Shown here: piece by piece, positions 7,291 to 15,949 of the stretch
How positions within the stretch are numbered: the stretch's first letter is position 1
How the letters are laid out: each line of letters starts with the position of its first letter
Assembly (NCBI RefSeq): GCF_003019815.1
Contig: NZ_CP027773.1
Location: forward strand, 4,490,501-4,554,500
Length of the DNA: 64,000 nt
Reading direction: 5' to 3'
From: Variovorax sp. PMC12
GTDB taxonomy: Bacteria > Pseudomonadota > Gammaproteobacteria > Burkholderiales > Burkholderiaceae_C
Notes under the pieces: generated by a model
What the model saw: only the letters and a program-made list of their open reading frames with translations
What the model was told of the DNA's origin: nothing
Database searches by the model: none
Program-made: the position numbers and the translations under genes

Positions 7291-9327
7291 ATGGCTGATT
7301 CCTCCAACACCAAACTCCCGTTCCAGGCTGAAGTCGCGCAACTGCTGCACCTCGTCACGCATGCGCTTTATTCGAACAAGGAAATCTTCCTGCGCGAGCT
7401 GATCTCGAACGCCTCCGACGCGTGCGACAAGCTGCGCTTCGAGGCGCTCGACCACCCCGAGCTGTACGAGGGCCAGTCCGATCTCGACGTGCGCCTGTCC
7501 TTCGACAAGGCCGCGCGCACCATCACCATCACCGACAAGGGCATCGGCCTGTCGCGCCAGGAAGCCATCGACAACCTCGGCACCATCGCCAAGAGCGGCA
7601 CCAAGGACTTCATGAGCAAGCTCAGCGGCGACCAGAAGGCCGACGCTCAGCTCATCGGCCAGTTCGGCGTGGGCTTCTACTCGGGCTTCATCGTGGCCGA
7701 CAGGATCACGGTCGAATCGCGCCGCGCCGGCCTGCCGGCCGACCAGGGCGTGCGCTGGGTCAGCGGCGGCGCCGGCGACTTCGAGGTGGCCGACATCACC
7801 CGCCCCGAGCGCGGCACCAGCATCACGCTGCACCTGCGCGACGACGCCGACGAATACCTCAACGCCTGGAAGCTCAAGCAGATCGTCGGCAAGTACTCCG
7901 ACCACATCTCCCTGCCCATCCTGATGGAAAAGGAAGAGTGGAAGGAAGGCGAGAACGACCAGCCCGGCGACATGGTGAAGACCGGCGAATGGGAAACCGT
8001 CAACAAGGCCAACGCCCTGTGGAGCCGCCCCAAGAAGGACATCACCGCCGAGCAGTACGAAGAGTTCTACAAGAGCATCAGCCACGACTACGAGGCGCCG
8101 CTCGCCTGGAGCCACAACCGCGTGGAAGGCAGCACCGAATACACGCAGCTGCTCTACATCCCGGCCAAGGCCCCGTTCGACCTGTGGAACCGCGACAAGA
8201 GTGCGGGCGTCAAGCTGTACGTCAAGCGCGTCTTCATCATGGACGACGCCGAGGCCCTGCTGCCCAGCTACCTGCGCTTCGTGAAGGGCGTGATCGACTC
8301 TGCCGACCTGCCGCTGAACGTGAGCCGCGAGCTGCTGCAGGAAAGCCGCGACGTGAAGGCCATCCGCGAAGGCAGCACCAAGCGCGTGCTCGGCATGCTC
8401 GAAGACCTGGCGAAGAAGCAGAAGACCGGCCCCGAGAGCACCGAAGGCCGCATCGACGTGGGCTCGGGCGAATCGGTGCCCGCACCCGAGCCGACCGAAG
8501 CCGTGACCGACGTGGTCGACAAGAACGCGCCCACCGCCGCCGAAGCCGCCGCGAGCGCGGCCGACGAATCGGGCAAGTACGCCAAGTTCTACGCCGAGTT
8601 CGGCGCCGTGCTCAAGGAAGGCCTGGGCGAGGACTTCGGCAACCGCGACCGCATCGCCAAGCTGCTGCGCTACGCCTCCACCACCACCGACACGGTGAGC
8701 GTGAGCTTCGCGGACTACAAGGCCCGCATGAAGGAAGGCCAGGACGCGATCTACTACATCACCGCCGACACCCTCGCCGCCGCCAAGAACAGCCCGCAGC
8801 TCGAAGTCTTCAAGAAGAAGGGCATCGAGGTGCTGCTCATGACCGACCGTGTGGACGAGTGGGCGCTGAACTACCTCAACGAGTTCGACGGCACCCCGCT
8901 GCAAAGCGTGGCCAAGGGCGCGGTCGACCTCGGCAAGCTGCAGGACGAGGCCGAGAAGAAGGCCGCCGAGGAGGCCGCCGAGTCGTTCAAGCCGCTGCTG
9001 GAGAAGCTCAAGGAAGCGCTCAAGGACAAGGCCGAAGACGTGCGCGTGACCACCCGCCTGGTCGACTCGCCCGCCTGCCTCGTGGTGCAGGACGGCGGCA
9101 TGAGCACGCAGTTGGCGCGCATGCTCAAGCAGGCCGGCCAGCCCGCGCCCGAGCTGAAGCCGGTGCTCGAGGTGAACGCCGAGCATCCGCTGGTGAAGAA
9201 GCTCGAAGGCTCGGCGCACTTCGACGACCTCGCGAACATCCTGTTCGACCAGGCGCTGCTGGCCGAAGGCGGCCTGCCCGCCGATCCGGCGGCCTATGTG
9301 AGGCGCGTGAACGCGCTGCTGGTGTGA
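7291..9327 (+). CDS. htpG: Chaperone protein HtpG (HSP90)
   Basis: A 678-residue HSP90 with all ATPase motifs: the N-box LRELISNASDACDKLR with catalytic Glu, ITDKGIGL (G1), then IAKSGTKDF in the lid, IGQFGVGFYSGF (G2), and LNVSRELLQ in the middle domain where the catalytic Arg sits. HtpG is a cytosolic dimer that remodels client proteins, often with DnaK. It is longer than the E. coli protein (624 residues) because of a Pro/Ala/Glu-rich insertion of about 50 residues near 380-430, before the KYAKFYAEFG segment. ATG at 7291 opens the N-terminal MADSSN. A lipoprotein gene overlaps its stop codon, and a diverged second HSP90 is encoded 4.7 kb downstream. Confidence 0.98.
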   Translation: MADSSNTKLPFQAEVAQLLHLVTHALYSNKEIFLRELISNASDACDKLRFEALDHPELYEGQSDLDVRLSFDKAARTITITDKGIGLSRQEAIDNLGTIAKSGTKDFMSKLSGDQKADAQLIGQFGVGFYSGFIVADRITVESRRAGLPADQGVRWVSGGAGDFEVADITRPERGTSITLHLRDDADEYLNAWKLKQIVGKYSDHISLPILMEKEEWKEGENDQPGDMVKTGEWETVNKANALWSRPKKDITAEQYEEFYKSISHDYEAPLAWSHNRVEGSTEYTQLLYIPAKAPFDLWNRDKSAGVKLYVKRVFIMDDAEALLPSYLRFVKGVIDSADLPLNVSRELLQESRDVKAIREGSTKRVLGMLEDLAKKQKTGPESTEGRIDVGSGESVPAPEPTEAVTDVVDKNAPTAAEAAASAADESGKYAKFYAEFGAVLKEGLGEDFGNRDRIAKLLRYASTTTDTVSVSFADYKARMKEGQDAIYYITADTLAAAKNSPQLEVFKKKGIEVLLMTDRVDEWALNYLNEFDGTPLQSVAKGAVDLGKLQDEAEKKAAEEAAESFKPLLEKLKEALKDKAEDVRVTTRLVDSPACLVVQDGGMSTQLARMLKQAGQPAPELKPVLEVNAEHPLVKKLEGSAHFDDLANILFDQALLAEGGLPADPAAYVRRVNALLV

Positions 9328-9968
9328 CCGGCCGGCCGCGCACCGTCCGGACAACGGCCGCCGCGGTTCCCGCGGCGCTGCTGCTCCTCATGGTGGGCGG
9401 CTGCTCGCACTATCACGTCGGCATTCCGCTGGTGCCGGGGCTCTCGCTGGGGCTCGGCGCCACGAAGGACGGCAACTTCTCGGTGGGGCTCAACACGGGC
9501 TTCGGCCCACTCAGCGCGGGCGTGGCGGTGAACAACGGCGGGCAGGTGTCGGGCTCGGCCGGCGTCGGTGTCGGCGTGGGGCCGGTGGCCACGGGGATCA
9601 GCAAGGGCGCGGTGCTCTACGACCCGAAGGCCGCGCCCGCAACACCCGCCGCAGCCGCCTCGACCGTGGCCCCGGCCGCCGTCACCGTGACGGCCGCGCC
9701 GGGAACGCCCGCCCCCATCCTGTATTCGACGCCAGCGGCGCCTTTCACGCCTATAGCGTCTACTGCGCCTTCGGCGCCGGTCGTGCCCGCGGCCCGGACT
9801 GCCGCCGCTCCGGCTGCCCCCGCCAGGCAGCCTCTCTTCAAGATCACGCGCCCGCCGCCGGAGCCTGCGGCGCCTGCGGTGAACGTGAGCTACCGCACGC
9901 CGGCCGTCGCGGCCGCGGCGGTCTCGGCCCGCGAGGCCGGCACGCCGGGCAATCCCGTCGCGCCTTGA
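9324..9968 (+). CDS. Putative lipoprotein, Ala/Pro-rich C-terminus
   Basis: A 214-residue protein with a GTG start that overlaps the htpG stop (GTGTGA), the only start keeping the signal peptide. The sequence LLLLMVGGC gives a lipobox with Cys27, followed by SHYHVGIPLVPG. Residues 35-100 are Gly-rich with alternating hydrophobics (LGLGATKDGNFSVGLNTGFG, SAGVGVGVGPVATG), which could form beta hairpins. The rest is Ala/Pro/Thr low-complexity. It is presumably membrane-anchored and faces the periplasm. There is no functional motif. The overlap with htpG suggests cotranscription, but a role with a cytosolic chaperone is not implied. Confidence 0.7.
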   Translation: MTGRPRTVRTTAAAVPAALLLLMVGGCSHYHVGIPLVPGLSLGLGATKDGNFSVGLNTGFGPLSAGVAVNNGGQVSGSAGVGVGVGPVATGISKGAVLYDPKAAPATPAAAASTVAPAAVTVTAAPGTPAPILYSTPAAPFTPIASTAPSAPVVPAARTAAAPAAPARQPLFKITRPPPEPAAPAVNVSYRTPAVAAAAVSAREAGTPGNPVAP

Positions 9969-9990
9969 TGGCCGCGTTCTTTCAATCATC

Positions 9991-10009
9991 CGCGCCGCGG
10001 AGCGGCGCG
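9991..10009 (+). other. GC-rich hairpin before the SWIM gene
   Basis: CGCGCCGC and GCGGCGCG pair perfectly around a GGA loop (eight-base stem), ending 11 bases before the ATG at 10021. There is no U-run, so an intrinsic terminator is unlikely. It could mask the ribosome site or be a processing or pause signal between the lipoprotein and the cluster. Confidence 0.4.
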
Positions 10010-10020
10010 AGGGTGCCCCG

Positions 10021-11373
10021 ATGAGTCTCAGCACAGAAGCCGTCCTGGCGCTCGCCCCCGACGACGCGTCGGCCAAGGCCGCCAAGGGTTTGCTCGCACC
10101 GGCCAAGTGGCCCACGCTCGCGTTCTCCGACACCGCCGTGTGGGGCGAATGCCAGGGCAGCGGCAGCAAGCCTTACCAGACGCAGGTCGACCTCACGGGC
10201 CCGGTGTTCCGCTGCTCGTGCCCGAGCCGCAAATTCCCTTGCAAGCACGGCCTGGCGCTGATGCTGCTGCGCGCGCAGAACGAAGCCGGCTTCACCCAGG
10301 GCGACCCGCCGCCGTGGGTGGCCGAGTGGCTCGCCTCGCGCCGCGAAAAGGCCGAGAAGAAAGAAGCCCGCGCCGCCGAACCGCCGGCCGCGGCCGACCC
10401 CGCCGCTGCCGCCAGGCGCGACGCGCAACGCTGGAAGCGCATCGAGGCCGGCGCGCAGGAGCTTGCACTCTGGCTCGACGACCAGACGCAGCGCGGCCTG
10501 GCATCGCTCGGCAGCGAGCAGCAGCAAGCCTGGAGCGCGATGGCCGCGCGCATGGTCGATGCGCAGGCGCCGGGGCTCGGCCAGCGCATCACGCAGGCGG
10601 CCGAACTCATCGGCGTGGGCGAAGGCTGGCCCGCGCGGCTGCTCGACCGGCTCGGGCGGCTGCAGCTGATCGTCGATGCGGTCCCGCGCCGCGAATCGCT
10701 GTCGCCCGCCACGCTGGCCGATTTGCGCACCGCGCTCGGCTGGCCGCAGGACCGCGAGGCGCTGCTCGCCGAGGGCGAACGCGTCAGCGACCACTGGCTG
10801 GTGCTGGGCCAGTGCATCGACGAGCGCGACACCAAGCTGGTCGAGCGCCACGTGTGGCTGCAAGGCCGCGCGAGCGGGCGCCGCGCGCTGCTGCTCGACT
10901 ACGCCCACGGCGGGCGCGGCTTCGAGACCGGCTGGGTCAGCGGCAGCGAACGCGCGGCGGTGCTGTGCTTCTATCCGGGCCATGCTTCGCAGCGCGCGCT
11001 GGTGGCCGAGCTGCCGTCCGACGCGCCCGCCACGGCTGCCCCCGCCAACGACGTGCCCCATGACGAATGGCAGCGCATGGCGCAGCAGATCGCCGCCAAC
11101 CCCTGGCAGCCGCTGCTGCCGATGGTGTGGGCCGACGCCGTGCCCAGCCGCGACGGCGACCGCTGGTGGCTGCGCCTCGACGGCGCGCCGCAGGCGCTGC
11201 CGATGCAGGTCGCCGCGCAGGAGGCATGGCAGCTGCTGGCGCATTCCGGCGGTGCGCCGCTGCGCGTGTTCGGCGAATGGGACGGCGAGCAGTTCGCGCC
11301 GCTCACCGCATGGCCGATGGGTACGGCGGTGGACAGCGCGCCGGTCTGGACGCTGACGGGAGTGCGGACATGA
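10021..11373 (+). CDS. SWIM zinc finger protein, first gene of MoxR-vWA cluster
   Basis: A 450-residue protein with a SWIM zinc finger near the N-terminus: Cys65-x-Cys67 and, after six residues, Cys74-x-His76 (VFRCSCPSRKFPCKHGLAL). SWIM fingers bind DNA or proteins. The preceding GECQGSGSKPYQTQVDL is typical of bacterial SWIM proteins found next to MoxR-type ATPases. The remaining 370 residues are mainly helical with Trp-rich segments and no enzyme motif. It heads a run of seven same-strand genes; the next starts 61 bp later after GGAG. By position it may supply substrate or nucleic-acid recognition to the AAA/vWA machine, which is inference. Confidence 0.88.
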   Translation: MSLSTEAVLALAPDDASAKAAKGLLAPAKWPTLAFSDTAVWGECQGSGSKPYQTQVDLTGPVFRCSCPSRKFPCKHGLALMLLRAQNEAGFTQGDPPPWVAEWLASRREKAEKKEARAAEPPAAADPAAAARRDAQRWKRIEAGAQELALWLDDQTQRGLASLGSEQQQAWSAMAARMVDAQAPGLGQRITQAAELIGVGEGWPARLLDRLGRLQLIVDAVPRRESLSPATLADLRTALGWPQDREALLAEGERVSDHWLVLGQCIDERDTKLVERHVWLQGRASGRRALLLDYAHGGRGFETGWVSGSERAAVLCFYPGHASQRALVAELPSDAPATAAPANDVPHDEWQRMAQQIAANPWQPLLPMVWADAVPSRDGDRWWLRLDGAPQALPMQVAAQEAWQLLAHSGGAPLRVFGEWDGEQFAPLTAWPMGTAVDSAPVWTLTGVRT

Positions 11374-11434
11374 GCGCAGCGCCGCGCCGCCCCGAGCAAG
11401 CTCGCACCGCAGTGCGAAGCACGGAGGTCATCGA

Positions 11435-12976
11435 ATGAGCCACTGGAACCAACTGCTGCAGGCCGCGCTGGTCGGCACCTCGCGCCAGCCCGTGCCGCCG
11501 GCCGCAGGCATGGCGGGCGAATTCGCCGGGCTGCTGCAGGCGCTGCAAGGCGGCGAGGCGCAAGGCCGGTTGCTGCGCATGGCGGGTGCCGTCGCGGTCG
11601 GGCGCCGCGCGGGCTTCGTCGCGCCGAAGCTGCCGCCGTCCGAAGCGCCCGTCGCCGCCGAAGACAAACGCCCCGAACTCAAGGACGCCACGCTGCAGGC
11701 CGCCATCGCCGATGCCCTGTCGAGCGGCCCGCTGCGCCTTCAGCATGAAGGCCTGGCAGCGCTCGCGGCCGCCGGCCTGCGCCTGCCGCACAGCCTGCTG
11801 CCCCTGGCGCTCGACGCCGGCCGCCGCGCCATCGACCTGCGGCCCGCCGTGGCCCCCGCGCTCGGCGAACGCGGCCTCTGGCTCGCGGCGCGCAACGACG
11901 ACTGGCGCTATGCCGTCGGCGCCAGCGAACAGGCCGACGCGCAGACACGCTGGGACGAAGGCAGCCTCGACCAACGCGTCGCGGTGCTGCGCGAACAGCG
12001 CCAGGCCGACCCGGCCGGCGCGCGCGAACGCCTTGCCGCCGAGCTGCAGCAACTGCCCGCCAAGGACCGCGCCGCGCTGCTCGGCGCGCTCGCCGAAAAC
12101 CTCGGCCCCGACGACGAGGCACTGATCGACGCCCAGCTCAAGGACCGCGCCCGCGACGTCCGCCAGGCCGCCGTCGAACTGCTGCAGCGCCTGCCGCAGA
12201 GCGCGCATGCGCAGCGCATCGCCGCCTTCCTCGAACCGCTGCTGAAGCACGACGGCGCCACATGGCGCATCGACGCTCCCGAAGCCGCCGACGCGCGCTG
12301 GAAGGACGACGCCATCGACCCCGCACGCCCCACGCACGAGGGCCTCGGCGAGCGCGCATGGTGGCTCTACCAGCTCGTGCGCCAGGCGCCGCTGTCTTGG
12401 TGGACCGCGCGCACCGGCATGACGCCGGCGGCCTTGCTCGACTGGGCCGCCGCCGGCGACTGGAAGGACGCGCTGCTGCGCGGCTGGAACGACGCCGTCA
12501 TCGCCGCCCCCGACCACGACTGGTGCGACGCCATGCTCGACCGTCCGCGCGCCCAGCGCGCCTGGATCGGCCAGCTGCTCGCGCTGCTGCCGCGCGCGCG
12601 CCGCGAGCGCCACTGGCTTGCCGAGCTGGGCGCCGAAGGCAACGGCGCGCAGGAAGTCGTGGGCTTCGCCGACCAGGCCTGCGCGCCCGGCGAAACGCCG
12701 TCGGCCGAGCTGTCCGCCAGGCTGGCCGCCGCGCTGCGCCTGCGCGTGGAGCGCGGCAGCCTCGCCAACGACTACATGCTGCGCCAGGTGCTCACCAGCG
12801 CCGCCGCGCTGCTGCATCCCTCGGCGCTGCCTGCGCTGGCCGACCTGCCGCGCACCGCCGACGAAACACCCGGCACCGCCAACGCGCTGGCCGAGACCGC
12901 GCGCATCGTGCGCGCGCGCCGGCTGTTCCTCACCCTTTCATCTACTTCTTCTTCTCCATCCCAAGGCCGTCCATGA
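11435..12976 (+). CDS. DUF5691 family protein
   Basis: A 513-residue helical protein. Its opening, WNQLLQAALVGTSRQPVP, is characteristic of DUF5691, a family I know from clusters with SWIM, AAA and DUF5682 genes. It is Ala/Leu-rich with short helical hairpins (for example ARDVRQAAVELLQRLPQ near the middle) that resemble HEAT-type repeats, suggesting a scaffold. There are no catalytic residues I can name. The start is ATG 11435 with a Shine-Dalgarno (GGAG) 12 bases before it. Its TGA overlaps the ATG of the AAA gene (ATGA), which implies translational coupling. Confidence 0.85.
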   Translation: MSHWNQLLQAALVGTSRQPVPPAAGMAGEFAGLLQALQGGEAQGRLLRMAGAVAVGRRAGFVAPKLPPSEAPVAAEDKRPELKDATLQAAIADALSSGPLRLQHEGLAALAAAGLRLPHSLLPLALDAGRRAIDLRPAVAPALGERGLWLAARNDDWRYAVGASEQADAQTRWDEGSLDQRVAVLREQRQADPAGARERLAAELQQLPAKDRAALLGALAENLGPDDEALIDAQLKDRARDVRQAAVELLQRLPQSAHAQRIAAFLEPLLKHDGATWRIDAPEAADARWKDDAIDPARPTHEGLGERAWWLYQLVRQAPLSWWTARTGMTPAALLDWAAAGDWKDALLRGWNDAVIAAPDHDWCDAMLDRPRAQRAWIGQLLALLPRARRERHWLAELGAEGNGAQEVVGFADQACAPGETPSAELSARLAAALRLRVERGSLANDYMLRQVLTSAAALLHPSALPALADLPRTADETPGTANALAETARIVRARRLFLTLSSTSSSPSQGRP

Positions 12977-14052
12977 GCAATGTCCTGCGCCAGCATGCCG
13001 AACAGCAATTCGCCGAAGAACTCGATGCGCTCCAGAAGGTCGACGACCGCCAGCGTCCGGCCAACTGGAAGCTCTCGCCCTGGGCGGTGCTCACCTACCT
13101 GATGGGCGGCAAGCTCGCCAGCGGCTTCGAGGTCAGCCCCAAGTACATCGGCAATCCGCGACTGATGGAAATCGCGGTCTCCACGCTCGCCACCGACCGC
13201 GCGCTGCTGCTGTACGGCGTGCCGGGCACGGCCAAGTCGTGGGTATCCGAGCACCTGGCCGCCGCCGTGAGCGGCGACTCCACCATGCTGATCCAGGGCA
13301 CCGCCGGCACCAGCGAAGAGCAGCTGCGCTACGGCTGGAACTACGCCGAGCTGCTGGCCCACGGCCCGTCCGACAAGGCGCTGGTGCCCAGCCCGCTGGT
13401 GCACGCCATGCGCCTGGGCAAGATCGCGCGCGTCGAGGAACTCACCCGCATCCCGGCCGACGTGCAGGACACGCTGATCACCGTGCTGTCCGAAAAGACA
13501 CTGCCCATTCCCGAACTCGGCAGCGAGGTGCAGGCGGTGCGCGGTTTCTCGGTCATTGCCACCGCCAACAACCGCGACAAGGGCGTGAACGAGCTGTCGA
13601 GCGCGCTCAAGCGCCGCTTCAACACCGTGGTGCTGCCGGTGCCGTCGAGCGAGGCGGAGGAAGTGCAGATCGTGGTCAAGCGCGTGGGCGAACTGGGCCG
13701 CGCGCTCGCGCTGCCGGCCGAGCCGCCGGCGCTGCAGGAAGTGCGCCGCGTGGTGCAGATCTTCCGCGAGCTGCGCAACGGCCAGACCGAGGACGGCAAG
13801 ACGCGCATCAAGTCGCCCAGCTCCACGCTCTCCACCGCCGAGGCCATCTCCGTCATCAACAGCGGCATGGCGCTGGCCGGCCACTTCGGCGACGGCGTGC
13901 TGCGTTCGGCCGACGTGGCCTCGGGCCTGATCGGCGCGGTCATCAAGGACCCGGTGCAGGACCAGGTGGTGTGGAAGGAGTACCTGGAGACGGTGGTGAA
14001 GGAGCGCAGCGACTGGAAGGACCTGTACCGCGCCTGCCGCGAGCAGCTGTGA
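12973..14052 (+). CDS. MoxR-type AAA ATPase
   Basis: A 359-residue AAA ATPase. Walker A is GVPGTAKS (residues 82-89) and sensor 1 is VIATANNRD (about 194-202). The Arg-finger region is ALKRRF (211-216). The Walker B position reads KIARVEELTRIP (150-161), so the usual Asp-Glu pair is Glu-Glu. MoxR ATPases assemble as hexamers that remodel proteins together with vWA partners; here a vWA gene ends the same cluster. The start codon overlaps the DUF5691 stop. The helical lid with KSPSSTLSTAEAISV lies near 275. There is no transmembrane segment, so it is cytosolic. Confidence 0.93.
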   Translation: MSNVLRQHAEQQFAEELDALQKVDDRQRPANWKLSPWAVLTYLMGGKLASGFEVSPKYIGNPRLMEIAVSTLATDRALLLYGVPGTAKSWVSEHLAAAVSGDSTMLIQGTAGTSEEQLRYGWNYAELLAHGPSDKALVPSPLVHAMRLGKIARVEELTRIPADVQDTLITVLSEKTLPIPELGSEVQAVRGFSVIATANNRDKGVNELSSALKRRFNTVVLPVPSSEAEEVQIVVKRVGELGRALALPAEPPALQEVRRVVQIFRELRNGQTEDGKTRIKSPSSTLSTAEAISVINSGMALAGHFGDGVLRSADVASGLIGAVIKDPVQDQVVWKEYLETVVKERSDWKDLYRACREQL

Positions 14053-14060
14053 GCGCGCCG

Positions 14061-15923
14061 ATGTCGGACTCCCCACAGCCAGACCTCCCTTCGCAGACGC
14101 CGGCGCTGCAGACCACCCAGGTGCACCTGGACGGCCTGTTCGACGTGCTGGCCAAGCACCTGTATTCCACGCCCGTGGTGGCGATCCGCGAGCTGATCCA
14201 GAACGCGCACGACTCCATCTCGCGCCGCCGGCTCGAAGACCCGTCCTTCACCGAGGCCGGCCGCATCGACGTGCTGGCCGACGAGGCCGCGCAGACCATC
14301 GTCATCCGCGACAACGGTTCCGGCCTCACCGAGCAGGAGCTGCACCGCTACCTCGCCACGCTGGGCAACGGCTACACGCGGCAGCTGCGCGCGTCCGACA
14401 AGGACGGCAGCGACGAGCTCATCGGCCTGTTCGGGCTGGGCTTTCTCTCCGCCTTCGTGGTGGCCGAGCAGGTGCTGGTGAACAGCACCTCGTTCCAGTC
14501 GCCCGGCGAAGGCTGGCGCTACCGCTCGTCGGACGGCCGGCGCTACGCGGTGCAGGCCATCGACGCGCGGCCGGTGGGCACCGAGATCCACCTCGCGATG
14601 CGCAGCGACTTCAACCACCTGTGCTCGGCCGGCGTGCTGAAGAAAGTGCTCGGGCGCTATTGCGCGCTGCTGCGCGAGCCGCTGTGGTTCGACGACGAAT
14701 GCGTCAACGCCGACCCGCCGCCTTGGCGCGCCGCCGCCGACGGCGTGGTGCTGCACCCCGCGGTGCTGCAGCGCCAGCGCATGGCCTTCGCCGCACGCAT
14801 GGAGCGGCACTTCGAGCCCATCTGCGTGATTCCCGTGGAGCCCGAGGGCGAGAGCGACGCGCGCGGCCTGCTGTGGGTGCAGGACGGCGCCACCTACGGC
14901 ACCAGCGACAACCGCCACCTGAGCGTCTACGTGCGCGGCATGCTGCTCGACGACGAGGCGCGCGACCTGCTGCCGGTGTGGGCCGGCTTCATCGGCGGCG
15001 TGATCGAGTCGAACGCGCTCACGCCCACCGCCAGCCGCGAAGACCTGCAGCGCGACGCCGCCTACCAGGCCACGCGCGCTCACATCCAGGACGCGCTGAT
15101 CCGCGGCCTGGCCGATCTTTCGCGGTCGCAGGCACCGGCCTGGAGCCGGCTGCTCACGCGCCACAACGAGGCGCTGCTGGGCGCCGCGCTGTGCGAGGAC
15201 GAACTCTTCGCCATGCTGGCCGACGCCGTGCGCCTGCCCACCAGCCAGGGCGACCTGCCGGTGCGCAGCCTGGTGCGCGAAGGCCGCATCCACCTGAGCC
15301 TGGGCCAGAGCGGCGGCTTCGAGGACGTGCTGTTCCGCGCGCTGCAGGTGCCCGTGGCGCGCGGCGACCGCTACGCGGTGGCCGGCTTCCTGCGCCAGTG
15401 GGTGCGCGATCGCGGCGTGCAGCTCATCGAGATCGGCACCGCCGCCGGCAACGCCCGCATGTTCCGCGGCGAAGACCTGCCCGAGAGCGAACTCGCCTGG
15501 CTGCGCGAACACCTCGCATGGGGCGAGCTGGTGGTGCCCGCGCGCTTCGTGTCGCCCGAGCTGCCGCTGATCGCCGTGCCCGACCGCGAGGCGCAGCTGA
15601 AGGCGCGGCTGGAGACCGACGAGGCCAGGAAGCGCATGGCCGGCGCCGCGCTCAGCCTGGCGCGCGCGTTCACCCAGCGCATCGACGCGAGCGTGTCGGC
15701 GCGGCTGTACGTGAACCTCGACAACCCGGCCATCCAGGCGCTGCTGCAAAGCCACCGCGAGGGCCGCGCCGTGCCCGCGCATGCGGTCGCGCTGCTGCGC
15801 AGCTTCAAGGCCATCATGGCGCCGGGCGGCGAGGAACTGAAGGGCCAGCCGCCGCTGGTCGAACTGCTGGCCGATTTCAGCCGGGCCGTGGCCGCGCTCT
15901 GCGCGCCGCGCTCGGCTTCCTAG
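14061..15923 (+). CDS. Diverged HSP90-family ATPase in the MoxR-vWA cluster
   Basis: A 620-residue HSP90 paralogue, not the housekeeping HtpG. The GHKL ATPase motifs are intact: IRELIQNAHDS (Glu44, Asn48, Asp51), IRDNGSGL (about 82-89) and IGLFGLGFLSAF (121-132). The middle domain keeps TASREDLQ, equivalent to the SRE-LQ loop that carries the catalytic Arg in HtpG, so ATP hydrolysis is plausible. The C-terminal half is diverged from HtpG and lacks the long insertion seen in the other copy. GTG 14049, overlapping the AAA stop, is an alternative start four codons upstream. It is followed by a TPR-like gene, an architecture that suggests a dedicated chaperone and partner. Confidence 0.9.
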   Translation: MSDSPQPDLPSQTPALQTTQVHLDGLFDVLAKHLYSTPVVAIRELIQNAHDSISRRRLEDPSFTEAGRIDVLADEAAQTIVIRDNGSGLTEQELHRYLATLGNGYTRQLRASDKDGSDELIGLFGLGFLSAFVVAEQVLVNSTSFQSPGEGWRYRSSDGRRYAVQAIDARPVGTEIHLAMRSDFNHLCSAGVLKKVLGRYCALLREPLWFDDECVNADPPPWRAAADGVVLHPAVLQRQRMAFAARMERHFEPICVIPVEPEGESDARGLLWVQDGATYGTSDNRHLSVYVRGMLLDDEARDLLPVWAGFIGGVIESNALTPTASREDLQRDAAYQATRAHIQDALIRGLADLSRSQAPAWSRLLTRHNEALLGAALCEDELFAMLADAVRLPTSQGDLPVRSLVREGRIHLSLGQSGGFEDVLFRALQVPVARGDRYAVAGFLRQWVRDRGVQLIEIGTAAGNARMFRGEDLPESELAWLREHLAWGELVVPARFVSPELPLIAVPDREAQLKARLETDEARKRMAGAALSLARAFTQRIDASVSARLYVNLDNPAIQALLQSHREGRAVPAHAVALLRSFKAIMAPGGEELKGQPPLVELLADFSRAVAALCAPRSAS

Positions 15924-15949
15924 AAAACCAAAGAGAGAGGATCAACACG

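Noticed and set aside
7258..9354. Long open frame antisense to htpG
   Set aside because: High-GC codon bias on the sense strand keeps the opposite strand open; the product is low-complexity His/Val/Leu-rich without any domain and htpG is certain.
13341..15782. Long minus-strand frame across the AAA and HSP90 genes
   Set aside because: Product lacks domains and lies wholly opposite two genes with clear motifs.
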